From the NCBI GenBank assembly GCA_032622095.1, contig CP136061.1:170565107-170629106 (forward strand): 64,000 bases of DNA. Direction: 5' to 3'. Position 1 is the stretch's first letter, and each line of letters starts with the position of its first letter. The notes beneath the pieces are model-generated. The model was given only the letters and a program-made list of their open reading frames with translations, did no database searches and was not told where the DNA came from. The translations under genes were made by a program, and so were the position numbers. This DNA is from Siphonodentalium dalli. Taxonomy: Eukaryota > Mollusca > Scaphopoda > Gadilida > Siphonodentaliidae. Shown here piece after piece: positions 1 through 17,700 of the stretch.

Positions 1-1555
1 ATATAGGTATCCCCACCACATACATCTATAGATATCCCCACCACATACATATATAGGTATTCCCACCACATACATATATAGGTATCCCCGCCACACACAT
101 ATATAGGTATCCCCACCACACACATATATAGGTATCACCACCACATACATATATAGGTATCCCCACCACACACATATATAGATATCCCCACCACATACAT
201 ATATAGGTATCCCCACCACATACATCTATAGATATCCCCACCACATACATATATAGGTATCCCCACCACATACATATATAGGTATCCCCGCCACACACAT
301 ATATAGGTATCCCCACCACACACATATACAGGTATCACCACCACACACATATATAGGTATCCCCGCCACATACATATATAGGTATCCCCACCACACACAT
401 ATATAGGTATCCCCGCCACACACATATATAGGTATCCCCGCCACACACATCTATAGGTATCACCGCCACATACATCTATAGGTATCCCCGCCACACACAT
501 ATATAGGTATCCCCGCCACACACATATATAGGTATCCCCAACACACACATATATAGGTATCACCGCCACACACATCTATAGGTATCGCCATCACATACAT
601 ATATAGGTATCCCCACCACATACATCTATAGGTATGCCCACCACATACATATATAGGTATCACCACCACATACATATATAGGTATCCCCACCACATACAT
701 ATATAGGTATCACCACCACATACATATATAGGTATCCCCACCACATACATATATAGGTATCCTCACCACACACATATATAGGTATCCCCGCCACACACAT
801 ATATAGGTATCCCACCACACACATATATAATTATCCCCACCACACACATATATAGGTATCCCCACCACACACATATATAGGTATCCCCACCACACACATA
901 TATAGGTATCACCACCACATACATATATAGGTATCCCCACCACACACATATATAGATATCCCCACCACATACATATATAGGTATCCCCACCACATACATC
1001 TATAGATATCCCCACCACATACATATATAGGTATCCCCGCCACACACATATATAGGTATCCCCACCACACACATATACAGGTATCACCACCACACACATA
1101 TATATGTATCCCCGCCACATACATATATAGGTATCCCCACCACACACATATATAGGTATCCCCTCCACACACATATATAGGTATCCCCGCCACACACATC
1201 TATAGGTATCCCCACCACATACATCTATATGTATCCCCACCACACATCTATAGGTATCCGCACCACACATATATAGGTATCCCCACCACACACATCTATA
1301 GGTGTCCCCATCACATACATATATAGGTATCCCCACCACATACATATATAGGTATTTCCACCACATACATATATAGGTATCCCCACCACAGACATCTATA
1401 GGAATCACCGCCACATACATCTATAGGTATCCCCAACACATACATATATAGGTATCCCCGCCACACACATATATAGGTATCCCCATCACACACATATATA
1501 GGTATCACCACCACACACACATATAGGTATCCCCGCCACATACATATATAGGTAT

Positions 1556-1781
1556 TGTCAGAGTGAATAAATTCCCCCCTTGCTCAAATTGATCACGATT
1601 CCATAACTGAGTATTTCTCGTACGTAGATTTCACACGGCATGTTACAATGTATTAATTATTTCGTGATAAGTATGACATTGTGATATTTCTCACTATTTG
1701 TATATCGTATTTTCTGTGGACAAATTATTTCATTGAAGAAACGTATCCGCTATTAACCAGACTTTCCAATACATGTCGAAG
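1556..1781. repeat. Satellite-embedded spacer, short form, copy 1
   Basis: Non-satellite segment running from TGTCAGAGTGAATAAATT to ACATGTCGAAG, flanked directly by 25-bp monomers. It is AT-rich with no credible coding potential. The diagnostic site reads GTTACAATG, a T-type copy with a private T. It ends at the same point as the other short copies and then joins satellite TACATCTATAGG. Confidence 0.93.
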
Positions 1782-4700
1782 TACATCTATAGGTATCACC
1801 GCCACATACATCTATAGGTATCCCCACCACATACATATATAGGTATCCCCACCACACACATATATAGGTATCCCCACCACATACATACATAGGTATCACC
1901 GCCACATACATCTATAGGTATCACCACCACATACATATATAGGTATCCCCGCCACATACATATATAGGTATCACCACCACACACATATATAGGTCTCCCC
2001 ACCACACACATATATAGGTATCCCCGCCACATACATATATAGGTATCACCACCACACACGTATATAGGTCTCCCCACCACATACATCTATAGGTATTCCC
2101 ACCATACACATCTATAGGTATCCCCGCCACACACATCTATATGTATCCCCACCACATACATATATAGGTATCCCCACCACACACATATGTAGGTATCCCC
2201 GCCACATACATATATAGGTATCACCACCACACACATATAGGTATCCCCGCCACATACATACATGTATCCCCACCACACATATATAGGTATACCCACCTCA
2301 TACATATATAGGTATCCCCACCTCATACATATATAGGTATCCCCACCATACACATATATAGGTATCCCCACCACATACATATATAGGTATCCTCACCACA
2401 TACATATATAGGTATCCCCGCCACACACATATATAGGTCTCCCCACCACACACATATATAGGTATCACCACCACACATAAATAGGTATCCTCACCACATA
2501 CATATATAGGTATCCCCGCCACACACATATATAGGTCTCCCCGATACACACATCTATAGGTATCCCCACCACATACATATATAGGTATCCCCACCACATA
2601 CATCTATAGGTATTCCCACCACATACATATATAGGTATCACCACCACACACATATATAGGTATCCCCACCACATACATATATAGGTATCCCCACCCCATA
2701 CATATATAGGTACCCTCACCACACACATCTATAGGTATCCTCACCACACACATATATAGGTATCACCACCACACACATATAGGTATCCCCACCACATACA
2801 TCTATAGGTATCCCCACCACATACATATATAGGTATCCCCGCCACATACATATATAGGTATCCCCGCCACACACATATATAGGTATCCCCACCACACACA
2901 TATATAGGTATCACCACCACACACATATATAGATAACCCCGCCACATACATATATAGGTATCCCCAACACATACATATATAGGTATCCCCACCACATACA
3001 TCTATAGGTATCCCTACCACATACATCTATAGGTATCACCACCACATACATATATAGGTATCCCCACCACATACATCTATAGGTATCCCCACCACATACA
3101 TATATAGGTATCACCACCACATACATATATAGGTATTCCCACCACATACATCTATAGGTATCCCCACCACACACATATATAGGTATCCCCACCACACATA
3201 TATAGGTATCACCACCACATACATATATAGGTATCACCACCACACACATATAGGTATCCCCACCACATACATCTATAGGTATCCCCACCACATACATATA
3301 TAGGTATCCCCGCCACATACATATATAGGTATCCCCGCCACACACATATATAGGTATCCCCACCACACACATATATAGGTATCACCACCACACACATATA
3401 TAGATATCCCCGCCACATACATATATAGGTATCCCCACCACACACATATATAGGTATCCCCACCACATACATATATAGGTATCACCACCACATATATATA
3501 TAGGTATCACGACCACATACATATATAGGTATCCCCGCCACATACATATATAGGTATCACCACCACACACATATATAAGTCTCCCCACCACACACATATA
3601 TAGGTATCCCCGCCACATACATACAGGTATCCCAACCACACACATCTATATGTATCCCCACCACACATCTATAGGTATCCGCACCACACATATATAGGTA
3701 TCCCCACCACATACATCTATAGGTATCCCCACCATACACATCTATAGGTATCCCCGCCACACACATCTATATGTATCCCCACCACATACATATATAGGTA
3801 TCCCCACCACATACATATATAGGTATCCCACCACATACATATATAGGTATCACCGCCACATACATCTATAGGTATCCCCGCCACACACATATATATGTAT
3901 CCCCGCCACACACATATATAGGTATCCCCACCACACACATATATAGGTATCACCGCCACACACATCTATAGGTATCGCCATCACATACATATATAGGTAT
4001 CCCCACCACATACATCTATAGGTATCCCCACCACATACATATATAGGTATCACCACCACATACATATATAGGTATCCCCACCACATACATATGTAGGTAT
4101 CCCCACCACATACATATATAGGTATCCCCCCACACACATCTATAGGTATCCTCACCACACACATATATAGGTATCCCTGCCACACACATATATAGGTATC
4201 CCCACCACACACATATATAGGTATACTCACCACACACATATATAGGTATCACCACCACATACATATATAGGTATCACCACCACATACATATATATATATC
4301 CCCACCAAATACATATATAGGTATCCCCACCACATACATCTATAGGTATCCCCACCACATACATATATAGGTATCCCCGCCACACACATATATAGGTATC
4401 CCCACCACACACATATACAGGTATCACCACCACACACATATATAGGTATCCCCGCCACATACATATATAGGTATCCCCACCACACACATATATATGTATC
4501 CCCGCCACACACATATATAGGTATCCCCGCCACACACATCTATAGGTATCCCCACCACATACATCTATATGTATCCCCACCACACATCTATAGGTATCCG
4601 CACCACACATATATAGGTATCCCCACCACACACATCTATAGGTGTCCCCATCACATACATATATAGGTATCCCCACCACATACATATATAGGTATTTCCA

Positions 4701-4895
4701 CCACATACATATATAGGTATCCCCACCACATACATCTATAGGTATCACCGCCACATACATCTATAGGTATCCCCACCACATACATATATAGGTATCCCCG
4801 CCACACACATATATAGGTATCTCCACCACACACATATATAGGTATCACCACCACACACACATATAGATATCCCCGCCACATACATATATAGGTAT

Positions 4896-5120
4896 TGTCA
4901 GAGTGAATAAATTCCCCCTTGCTCAAATTGATCACGATTCCATAACTGAGTATTTCTCGTACGTAGATTTCACACGGCATGTAACAAAGTATTAATTATT
5001 TCGTGATAAGTATGACATTGTGATATTTCTCACTATTTGTATATCGTATTTTCTGTGGACAAATTATTTCATTGAAGAAACGTATCCGCTATTAAGCAGA
5101 CTTTCCAATACATGTCGAAG
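4896..5120. repeat. Satellite-embedded spacer, short form, copy 2
   Basis: Same segment as copy 1, differing by a few bases. The diagnostic site reads GTAACAAAG (A-type) and there is a private AAGCAGA where other copies read AACCAGA. It lies 3,340 bp from copy 1 and 7,772 bp from copy 5, which shares its A-type state and flanks. Confidence 0.93.
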
Positions 5121-6768
5121 TACATCTATAGGTATCACCGCCACATACATCTATAGGTATCCCCACCACATACATATATAGGTATCCCCACCACACACAT
5201 ATATAGGTATCCCCACCACATACATATATAGGTATCACCGCCACATACATCTATAGGTATCACCACCACATACATATATAGGTATCCCCGCCACATACAT
5301 ATATAGGTATCACCACCACACACATATATAGGTCTCCCCACCACACACATATATAGGTATCCCCGCCAAATACATATATAGGTATCACCACCACACACGT
5401 ATATGGGTCTCCCCACCACATACATCTATAGGTATCCCCACCATACACATCTATAGGTATCCCCGCCACACACATCTATATGTATCCCCACCACATACAT
5501 ATATAGGTATCCCCACCACACACATATGTAGGTATCCCCACCACATACATATATAGGTATCACCACCACACACATATAGGTATCCCCGCCACATACATAC
5601 AGGTATCCCCACCACACACATATAGGTATCCCCACCATACACATATATAGGTATCCCCGCCACATACATATATAGGTATCCCCACCACACATCTATAGGT
5701 ATCCGCACCACACATATATAGGTATCCCCACCTCATACATATATAGGTATCCCCACCATACACATATATAGGTATCCCCACCACATACATATATAGGTAT
5801 CCTCACCACATACATATATAGGTATCCCCGCCACACACATATATAGGTCTCCCCACCACACACATATATAGGTATCACCACCACACATAAATAGGTATCC
5901 TCACCACATACATATATAGGTATCCCCGCCACACACATATATAGGTCTCCCCGATACACACATATATAGGTATCCCCGCCACACACATATATAGGTATCC
6001 CACCACACACATATATAAGTATCCCCACCACACACATATATAGGTATCCCCACCACACACATATATAGGTATCCCCACCACACACATATATAGGTATCAC
6101 CACCACATACATATATAGGTATCCCCACCACACACATATATAGATATCCCCACCACATACATATATAGGTATCCCCACCACATACATCTATAGATATCCC
6201 CACCACATACATATATAGGTATCGCCACCACATACATATATAGGTATCCCCGCCACACACATATATAGGTATCCCCACCACACACATATACAGGTATCAA
6301 CACCACACACATATATATGTATCCCCGCCACATTCATATATAGGTATCCCCACCACACACATATATAGGTATCCCCGCCACACACATATATAGGTATCCC
6401 CGCCACACACATCTATAGGTATCCCCACCACATACATCTATATGTATCCCCACCACACATCTATAGGTATCCGCACCACACATATATAGGTATCCCCACC
6501 ACACACATCTATAGGTGTCCCCATCACATACATATATAGGTATCCCCACCACATACATATATAGGTATTTCCACCACATACATATATAGGTATCCCCACC
6601 ACAGACATCTATAGGTATCACCGCCACATACATCTATAGGTTTCCCCACCACATACATATATAGGTATCCCCGCCACACACATATATAGGTATCCCCACC
6701 ACACACATATATAGGTATCACCACCACACACACATATAGGTATCCCCGCCACATACATATATAGGTAT

Positions 6769-6993
6769 TGTCAGAGTGAATAAATTCCCCCTTGCTCAAA
6801 TTGATCACGATTCCATAACTGAGTATTTCTCGTACGTAGATTTCACACGGCATGTTACAAAGTATTAATTATTTCGTGATAAGTATGACATTGTGATATT
6901 TCTCACTATTTGTATATCGTATTTTCTGTGGACAAATTATTTCATTGAAGAAACGTATCCGCTATTAACCAGACTTTCCAATACATGTCGAAG
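6769..6993. repeat. Satellite-embedded spacer, short form, copy 3
   Basis: T-type copy (GTTACAAAG), 1,873 bp after copy 2. It is repeated essentially unchanged 2,934 bp downstream as copy 4, because both lie in a tandem 2,934-bp higher-order unit. Confidence 0.93.
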
Positions 6994-9702
6994 TACATCT
7001 ATAGGTATCACCGCCACATACATCTATAGGTATCCCCACCACATACATATATAGGTATCCCCACCACACACATATATAGGTATCCCCACCACATACATAT
7101 ATAGGTATCACCGCCACATACATCTATAGGTATCCCCACCACACACATATGTAGGTATCCCCGCCACATACATATATAGGTATCACCACCACACACATAT
7201 AGGTATCCCCGCCACATACATACATGTATCCCCACCACACATCTATAGGTATCCGCACCACACATATATAGGTATACCCACCTCATACATATATAGGTAT
7301 CCCCACCATACACATATATAGGTATCCCCACCACATACATATATAGGTATCCTCACCACATACATATATAGGTATCCACGCCACACACATATATAGGTCT
7401 CCCCACCACACACATATATAGGTATCACCACCACACATAAATATGTATCCTCACCACATACATATATAGGTATCCCCGCCACACACATATATAGGTCTCC
7501 CCAATACACACATCTATAGGTATCCCCACCACATACATATATAGGTATCCCCACCACATACATCTATAGGTATTCCCACCACATACATATATAGGTATCA
7601 CCACCACACACATATATAGGTATCCCCACCACATACATATATAGGTATCCCCACCCCATACATATATAGGTACCCTCACCACACACATCTATAGGTATCC
7701 TCACCACACACATATATAGGTATCCACACCACACACATATATAGGTATCCCCACCACACACATATATAGGTATCCCCACCACACACATGTATAGGTATCA
7801 CCACCACATATATATATAGGTATCCCCACCACATACATATATAGGTATCCCCAACACATACATATATAGGTATCCCCACCACATACATCTATAGGTATCC
7901 CTACCACATACATCTATAGGTATCCCCACCACATACATATATAGGTATCCCCACCACATACATCTATAGGTATCCCCACCACATACATATATAGGTATCA
8001 CCACCACATACATATATAGGTATTCCCACCACATACATCTATAGGTATCCCCACCACACACATATATAGGTATCCCCACCACATATATATAGGTATCACC
8101 ACCACATACATATATAGGTATCACCACCACACACATATAGGTATCCCCACCACATACATCTATAGGTATCCCCACCACATACATATATAGGTATCCCCGC
8201 CACATACATATATAGGTATCCCCGCCACACACATATATAGGTATCCCCACCACACACATATATAGGTATCACCACCACACACATATATAGATATCCCCGC
8301 CACATACATATATAGGTATCCCCACCACACACGTATATAGGTCTCCCCACCACATACATCTATAGGTATCCCCACCATACACATCTATAGGTATCCCCGC
8401 CACACACATCTATATGTATCCCCACCACATACATATATAGGTATCCCCACCACACACATATGTAGGTATCCCCACCACATACATATATAGGTATCACCAC
8501 CACACACATATAGGTATCCCCGCCACATACATACAGGTATCCCCACCACACACATATAGGTATCCCCACCATACACATATATAGGTATCCCCGCCACATA
8601 CATATATAGGTATCCCCACCACACATCTATAGGTATCCGCACCACACATATATAGGTATCCCCACCTCATACATATATAGGTATCCCCACCATACACATA
8701 TATAGGTATCCCCACCACATACATATATAGGTATCCTCACCACATACATATATAGGTATCCCCGCCACACACATATATAGGTCTCCCCACCACACACATA
8801 TATAGGTATCACCACCACACATAAATAGGTATCCTCACCACATACATATATAGGTATCCCCGCCACACACATATATAGGTCTCCCCGATACACACATATA
8901 TAGGTATCCCCGCCACACACATATATAGGTATCCCACCACACACATATATAAGTATCCCCACCACACACATATATAGGTATCCCCACCACACACATATAT
9001 AGGTATCCCCACCACACACATATATAGGTATCACCACCACATACATATATAGGTATCCCCACCACACACATATATAGATATCCCCACCACATACATATAT
9101 AGGTATCCCCACCACATACATCTATAGATATCCCCACCACATACATATATAGGTATCGCCACCACATACATATATAGGTATCCCCGCCACACACATATAT
9201 AGGTATCCCCACCACACACATATACAGGTATCAACACCACACACATATATATGTATCCCCGCCACATTCATATATAGGTATCCCCACCACACACATATAT
9301 AGGTATCCCCGCCACACACATATATAGGTATCCCCGCCACACACATCTATAGGTATCCCCACCACATACATCTATATGTATCCCCACCACACATCTATAG
9401 GTATCCGCACCACACATATATAGGTATCCCCACCACACACATCTATAGGTGTCCCCATCACATACATATATAGGTATCCCCACCACATACATATATAGGT
9501 ATTTCCACCACATACATATATAGGTATCCCCACCACAGACATCTATAGGTATCACCGCCACATACATCTATAGGTTTCCCCACCACATACATATATAGGT
9601 ATCCCCGCCACACACATATATAGGTATCCCCACCACACACATATATAGGTATCACCACCACACACAAATATAGGTATCCCCGCCACATACATATATAGGT
9701 AT

Positions 9703-9927
9703 TGTCAGAGTGAATAAATTCCCCCTTGCTCAAATTGATCACGATTCCATAACTGAGTATTTCTCGTACGTAGATTTCACACGGCATGTTACAAAGTATT
9801 AATTATTTCGTGATAAGTATGACATTGTGATATTTCTCACTATTTGTATATCGTATTTTCTGTGGACAAATTATTTCATTGAAGAAACGTATCCGCTATT
9901 AACCAGACTTTCCAATACATGTCGAAG
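9703..9927. repeat. Satellite-embedded spacer, short form, copy 4
   Basis: T-type copy, exactly 2,934 bp after copy 3 and carried in the second copy of that higher-order unit. It has the same short-form end at GTCGAAG joined to satellite TACATCTATAGG. Confidence 0.93.
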
Positions 9928-12667
9928 TACATCTATAGGTATCACCGCCACATACATCTATAGGTATCCCCACCACATACATATATAGGTATCCCCACCA
10001 CACACATATATAGGTATCCCCACCACATACATATATAGGTATCACCGCCACATACATCTATAGGTATCCCCACCACACACATATGTAGGTATCCCCGCCA
10101 CATACATATATAGGTATCACCACCACACACATATAGGTATCCCCGCCACATACATACATGTATCCCCACCACACATATATTGGTATCCGCACCACACATA
10201 TATAGGTATACCCACCTCATACATATATAGGTATCCCCACCATACACATATATAGGTATCCCCACCACATACATATATAGGTATCCTCACCACATACATA
10301 TATAGGTATCCCCGCCACACACATATATAGGTCTCCCCACCACACACATATATAGGTATCACCACCACACATAAATAGGTATCCTCACCACATACATATA
10401 TAGGTATCCCCGCCACACACATATATAGGTCTCCCCGATACACACATCTATAGGTATCCCCACCACATACATATATAGGTATGCCCACCACATACATCTA
10501 TAGGTATTCCCACCACATACATATATAGTTATCACCACCACACACATATATAGGTATCCCCACCACATACATATATAGGTATCCCCACCCCATACATATA
10601 TAGGTACCCTCACCACACACATCTATAGGTATCCTCACCACACACATATATAGGTATCCCCACCACACACATATATAGGTATCCCCACCACACACATATA
10701 TAGGTATCCCCACCACACACATGTATAGGTATCACCACCACATACATATATAGGTATCCCCACCACATACATATATAGGTATCCCCAACACATACATATA
10801 TAGGTATCCCCACCACATACATCTATAGGTATCCCTACCACATACATCTATAGGTATCCCCACCACATACATATATAGGTATCCCCACCACATACATCTA
10901 TAGGTATCCCCACCACATACATATATAGGTATCACCACCACATACATATATAGGTATTCCCACCACATACATCTATAGGTATCCCCACCACACACATATA
11001 TAGGTATCCCCACCACACATATATAGGTATCACCACCACATACATATATAGGTATCACCACCACACACATATAGGTATCCCCACCACATACATCTATAGG
11101 TATCCCCACCACATACATATATAGGTATCCCCGCCACATACATATATAGGTATCCCCGCCACACACATATATAGGTATCCCCACCACACACATATATAGG
11201 TATCACCACCACACACATATATAGATATCCCCGCCACATACATATATAGGTATCCCCACCACACACATATATAGGTATCCCCACCACATACATATATAGG
11301 TATCACCACCACATATATATATAGGTATCACGACCACATACATATATAGGTATCCCCGCCACATACATATATAGGTATCACCACCACACACATATATAAG
11401 TCTCCCCACCACACACATATATAGGTATCCCCGCCACATACATACAGGTATCCCCACCACACACATCTATATGTATCCCCACCACACATCTATAGGTATC
11501 CGTACCACACATATATAGGTATCCCCACCACATACATCTATAGGTATCCCCACCATACACATCTATAGGTATCCCCGCCACACACATCTATATGTATCCC
11601 CGCCACATACATCTATAGGTATCACCGCCACATACATCTATAGGTATCCCCGCCACACACATATATATGTATCCCCGCCACACACATATATAGGTATCCC
11701 CACCACACACATATATAGGTATCACCGCCACACACATCTATAGGTATCGCCATCACATACATATATAGGTATCCCCACCACATACATCTATAGGTATCCC
11801 CACCACATACATATATAGGTATCACCACCACATACATATATAGGTATCCCCACCACATACATATGTAGGTATCCCCACCACATACATATATAGGTATCCC
11901 CCCACACACATCTATAGGTATCCTCACCACACACATATATAGGTATCCCTGCCACACACATATATAGGTATCCCCACCACACACATATATAGGTATACCC
12001 ACCACACACATATATAGGTATCACCACCACATACATATATAGGTATCACCACCACATACATATATAGATATCCCCACCAAATACATATATAGGTATCCCC
12101 ACCACATACATCTATAGGTATCCCCACCACATACATATATAGGTATCCCCGCCACACACATATATAGGTATCCCCACCACACACATATACAGGTATCACC
12201 ACCACACACATATATAGGTATCCCCGCCACATACATATATAGGTATCCCCACCACACACATATATATGTATCCCCGCCACACACATATATAGGTATCCCC
12301 GCCACACACATCTATAGGTATCCCCACCACATACATCTATATGTATCCCCACCACACATCTATAGGTATCCGCACCACACATATATAGGTATCCCCACCA
12401 CACACATCTATAGGTGTCCCCATCACATACATATATAGGTATCCCCACCACATACATATATAGGTATTTCCACCACATACATATATAGGTATCCCCACCA
12501 CATACATCTATAGGTATCACCGCCACATACATCTATAGGTATCCCCACCACATACATATATAGGTATCCCCGCCACACACATATATAGGTATCCCCACCA
12601 CACACATATATAGGTATCACCACCACACACACATATAGGTATCCCCGCCACATACATATATAGGTAT

Positions 12668-12892
12668 TGTCAGAGTGAATAAATTCCCCCTTGCTCAAAT
12701 TGATCACGATTCCATAACTGAGTATTTCTCGTACGTAGATTTCACACGGCATGTAACAAAGTATTAATTATTTCGTGATAAGTATGACATTGTGATATTT
12801 CTCACTATTTGTATATCGTATTTTCTGTGGACAAATTATTTCATTGAAGAAACGTATCCGCTATTAACCAGACTTTCCAATACATGTCGAAG
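12668..12892. repeat. Satellite-embedded spacer, short form, copy 5
   Basis: A-type copy (GTAACAAAG), 7,772 bp after copy 2, with matching satellite variants on both sides. It is part of a large duplicated block. Confidence 0.93.
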
Positions 12893-14542
12893 TACATCTA
12901 TAGGTATCACCGCCACATACATCTATAGGTATCCCCACCACATACATATATAGGTATCCCCACCACACACATATATAGGTATCCTCACCACATACATATA
13001 TAGGTATCACCGCCACATACATCTATAGGTATCACCACCACATACATATATAGGTATCCCCGCCACATACATATATAGGTATCACCACCACACACATATA
13101 TAGGTCTCCCCACCACACACATATATAGGTATCCCCGCCAAATACATATATAGGTATCACCACCACACACGTATATAGGTCTCCCCACCACATACATCTA
13201 TAGGTATCCCCACCATACACATCTATATGTATCCCCGCCACACACATCTATATGTATCCCCACCACATACATATATAGGTATCCCCACCACACACATATG
13301 TAGGTATCCCCACCACATACATATATAGGTATCACCACCACATACATATATGTATCCCCGCCACATACATACAGGTATCCCCACCACACACATATAGGCA
13401 TCCCCACCATACACATATATAGGTATCCCCGCCACATACATATATAGGTATCCCCACCACACATCTATAGGTATCCGCACCACACATATATAGGTATCCC
13501 CACCTCATACATATATAGGTATCCCCACCATACACATATATAGGTATCCCCACCACATACATATATAGGTATCCTCACCACATACATATATAGGTATCCC
13601 CGCCACACACATATATAGGTCTCCCCACCACACACATATATAGGTATCACCACCACACATAAATAGGTATCCTCACCACATACATATATAGGTATCCCCG
13701 CCACACACATATATAGGTCTCCCCGATACACACATATATAGGTATCCCCGCCACACACATATATAGGTATCCCACCACACACATATATAAGTATCCGCAC
13801 CACACACATATATAGGTATCCCCACCACACACATATATAGGTATCCCCACCACACACATATATAGGTATCACCACCACATACATATATAGGTATCCCCAC
13901 CACACACATATATAGATATCCCCACCACATACATATATAGGTATCCCCACCACATACATCTATAGATATCCCCACCACATACATATATAGGTATCGCCAC
14001 CACATACATATATAGGTATCCCCGCCACACACATATATAGGTATCCCCACCACACACATATACAGGTATCAACACCACACACATATATATGTATCCCCGC
14101 CACATTCATATATAGGTATCCCCACCACACACATATATAGGTATCCCCGCCACACACATATATAGGTATCCCCGCCACACACATCTATAGGTATCCCCAC
14201 CACATACATCTATATGTATCCCCACCACACATCTATAGGTATCCGCACCACACATATATAGGTATCCCCACCACACACATCTATAGGTGTCCCCATCACA
14301 TACATATATAGGTATCCCCACCACATACATATATAGGTATTTCCACCACATACATATATAGGTATCCCCACCACAGACATCTATAGGTATCACCGCCACA
14401 TACATCTATAGGTTTCCCCACCACATACATATATAGGTATCCCCGCCACACACATATATAGGTATCCCCACCACACACATATATAGATATATCACCACCA
14501 CACACACATATAGGTATCCCCGCCACATACATATATAGGTAT

Positions 14543-14767
14543 TGTCAGAGTGAATAAATTCCCCCTTGCTCAAATTGATCACGATTCCATAACTGAGTAT
14601 TTCTCGTACGTAGATTTCACACGGCATGTTACAAAGTATTCATTATTTCGTGATAAGTATGACATTGTGATATTTCTCACTATTTGTATATCGTATTTTC
14701 TGTGGACAAATTATTTCATTGAAGAAACGTATCCGCTATTAACCAGACTTTCCAATACATGTCGAAG
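14543..14767. repeat. Satellite-embedded spacer, short form, copy 6
   Basis: T-type copy, 1,875 bp after copy 5. This mirrors the 1,873-bp spacing between copies 2 and 3. It has a private ATTCATT where other copies have ATTAATT. The minus-strand open frame beginning inside it runs on into satellite and is not a gene. Confidence 0.93.
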
Positions 14768-17700
14768 TACATCTATAGGTATCACCGCCACATACATCTA
14801 TAGGTATCCCCACCACATACATATATAGGTATCCCCACCACACACATATATAGGTATCCCCACCACATACATATATAGGTATCACCGCCACATACATCTA
14901 TAGGTATCACCACCACATACATATATAGGTATCCCCGCCACATACATATATAGGTATCACCACCACACACATATATAGGTCTCCCCACCACACACATATA
15001 TAGGTATCCCCGCCACATACATATATAGGTATCACCACCACACACGTATATAGGTCTCCCCACCACATACATCTATAGGTATTCCCACCATACACATCTA
15101 TAGGTATCCCCGCCACACAAATCTATATGTATCCCCACCACATACATATATAGGTATCCCCACCACACACATATGTAGGTATCCCCGCCACATACATATA
15201 TAGGTATCACCACCACACACATATAGGTATCCCCGCCACATACATACATGTATCCCCACCACACATCTATAGGTATCCGCACCACACATATATAGGTATC
15301 CCCACCTCATACATATATAGGTATCCCCACCATACACATATATAGGTATCCCCACCACATACATATATAGGTATCCTCACCACATACATATATAGGTATC
15401 CCCGCCACACACATATATAGGTCTCCCCACCACACACATATATAGGTATCACCACCACACATAAATAGGTATCCTCACCACATACATATATAGGTATCCC
15501 CGCCACACACATATATAGGTCTCCCCGATACACACATCTATAGGTATCCCCACCACATACATATATAGGTATCCCCACCACATACATCTATAGGTATTCC
15601 CACCACATACATATATAGGTATCACCACCACACACATATATAGGTATCCCCACCACATACATATATAGGTGTCCCCACCCCATACATATATAGGTACCCT
15701 CACCACACTCACCTATAGGTATCCTCACCACACACATATATAGGTATCCCCACCACACACATATATAGGTATCCCCACCACACACATATATAGGTATCCC
15801 CACCACACACATGTATAGGTATCACCACCACATACATATATAGGTATCCCCACCACATACATATATAGGTATCCCCAACACATACATATATAGGTATCCC
15901 CACCACATACATCTATAGGTATCCCTACCAAATACATCTATAGGTATCCCCACCACATACATATATAGGTATCCCCACCACATACATCTATAGGTATCCC
16001 CACCACATACATATATAGGTATCACCACCACATACATATATAGGTATTCCCACCACATACATCTATAGGTATCCCCACCACAAACATATATAGGTATCCC
16101 CACCACACATATATAGGTATCACCACCACATACATATATAGGTATCACCACCACACACATATAGGTATCCCCACCACATACATCTATAGGTATCCCCACC
16201 ACATACATATATAGGTATATCCGCCACACACATATATAGGTATCCCCACCACACACATATATAGGTATCACCACCACACACATATATAGATATCCCCGCC
16301 ACATACATATATAGGTATCCCCACCACACACATATATAGGTATCCCCACCACATACATATATAGGTATTACCACCACATATATATATAGGTATCACGACC
16401 ACATACATATATAGGTATCCCCGCCACATACATATATAGGTATCACCACCACACACATATATAAGTCTCCCCACCACACACATATATAGGTATCCCCGCC
16501 ACATACATACAGGTATCCCCACCACACACATCTATATGTATCCCCACCACACATCTATAGGTATCCGCACCACACATATATAGGTATCCCCACCACATAC
16601 ATCTATAGGTATCCCCACCATACACATCTATAGGTATCCCCGCCACACACATATATATGTATCCCCACCACATACATATATAGGTATCCCCACCACACAC
16701 ATATGTAGGTATCCCCACCACATACATATATAGGTATCACCACCACACACATATAGGTATCCCCGCCACATACATACAGGTATCCCCACCACACACATAT
16801 AGGTATCCCCCGCCTCACACATCTATAGGTATCACCACCACATACATATATAGGTATCCCCACCACATACATATATAGGTATCCCCTACCACATTCATAT
16901 ATAGGTATCCCCACCACATACATATATAGGTATCCCCACCACATACATCTATAGGTATCCCCACCACATACATATATATGTATCCCCACCACATACATAT
17001 ATAGGTATCCCCACCACATACATATATAGGTATCCCACCACATACATCTATAGGTATCCCCACCACATACATATATATGTATCCCCACCACATACATATA
17101 TAGGTATCCCCACCACACACATATATAGGTATCCCCACCACACACATATATAGGTATCACCGCCACACACATCTATAGGTATCGCCATCACATACATATA
17201 TAGGTATCCCCACCACATACATCTATAGGTATCCCCACCACATACATATATAGGTATCACCACCACATACATATATAGGTATCCCCACCACATACATATG
17301 TAGGTATCCCCACCACATACATATATAGGTATCCCCCCACACACATCTATAGGTATCCTCACCACACACATATATAGGTATCCCTGCCACACACATATAT
17401 AGGTATCCCCACCACACACATATATAGGTATCCCCACCACACACATATATAGGTATCACCACCACATACATATATAGGTATCCCCACCACATACATATAT
17501 AGAGATCCCCACCAAATACATATATAGGTATCCCCACCACATACATCTATAGGTATCCCCACCACATACATATATAGGTATCCCCGCCACACACATATAT
17601 AGGTATCCCCACCACACACATATACAGGTATCACCACCACACACATATATAGGTATCCCCGCCACATACATATATAGGTATCCCCACCACACACATATAT

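Larger units (their letters stand above)
5426..11293. repeat. Tandem higher-order repeat, period 2,934 bp
   Basis: Two consecutive blocks (about 5426-8359 and 8360-11293) carry the same series of monomer variants, short monomers and a spacer copy at a constant offset of 2,934 bp. Landmarks pair as 5693/8627, 6097/9031, 6334/9268, spacer 6769/9703, 7425/10359, 7798/10732 and 8096/11030. The blocks are nearly identical, so this duplication is recent relative to monomer divergence. Confidence 0.85.
3850..15116. repeat. Large higher-order duplication, offset 7,772 bp
   Basis: Blocks of about 3.85-7.1 kb and 11.62-14.9 kb share the same ordered variants at an offset of 7,772 bp. Pairs are 3850/11622, 4651/12423, spacer 4896/12668, 5260/13032, 5693/13465 and 6334/14106. 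Between 3382 and 3850 the offset is about 7,821, so a further indel of two monomers separates the copies. The coordinates enclose both copies and the material between them. Confidence 0.8.

Noticed and set aside
1-1555. Possible CRISPR-like array of regularly spaced short repeats
   Set aside because: The whole period is repeated with no unique spacers between repeats, and the setting is eukaryotic.
4651-4980. Minus-strand frames starting in the spacers and continuing into satellite
   Set aside because: The first 28 codons are spacer sequence with no motif and the rest is satellite translation. They recur only because the block is duplicated.
14550-14828. 92-codon plus-strand open frame across spacer copy 6
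   Set aside because: It is open only because of a private T-to-C change in this copy; the other spacer copies have a stop there. It runs into satellite.
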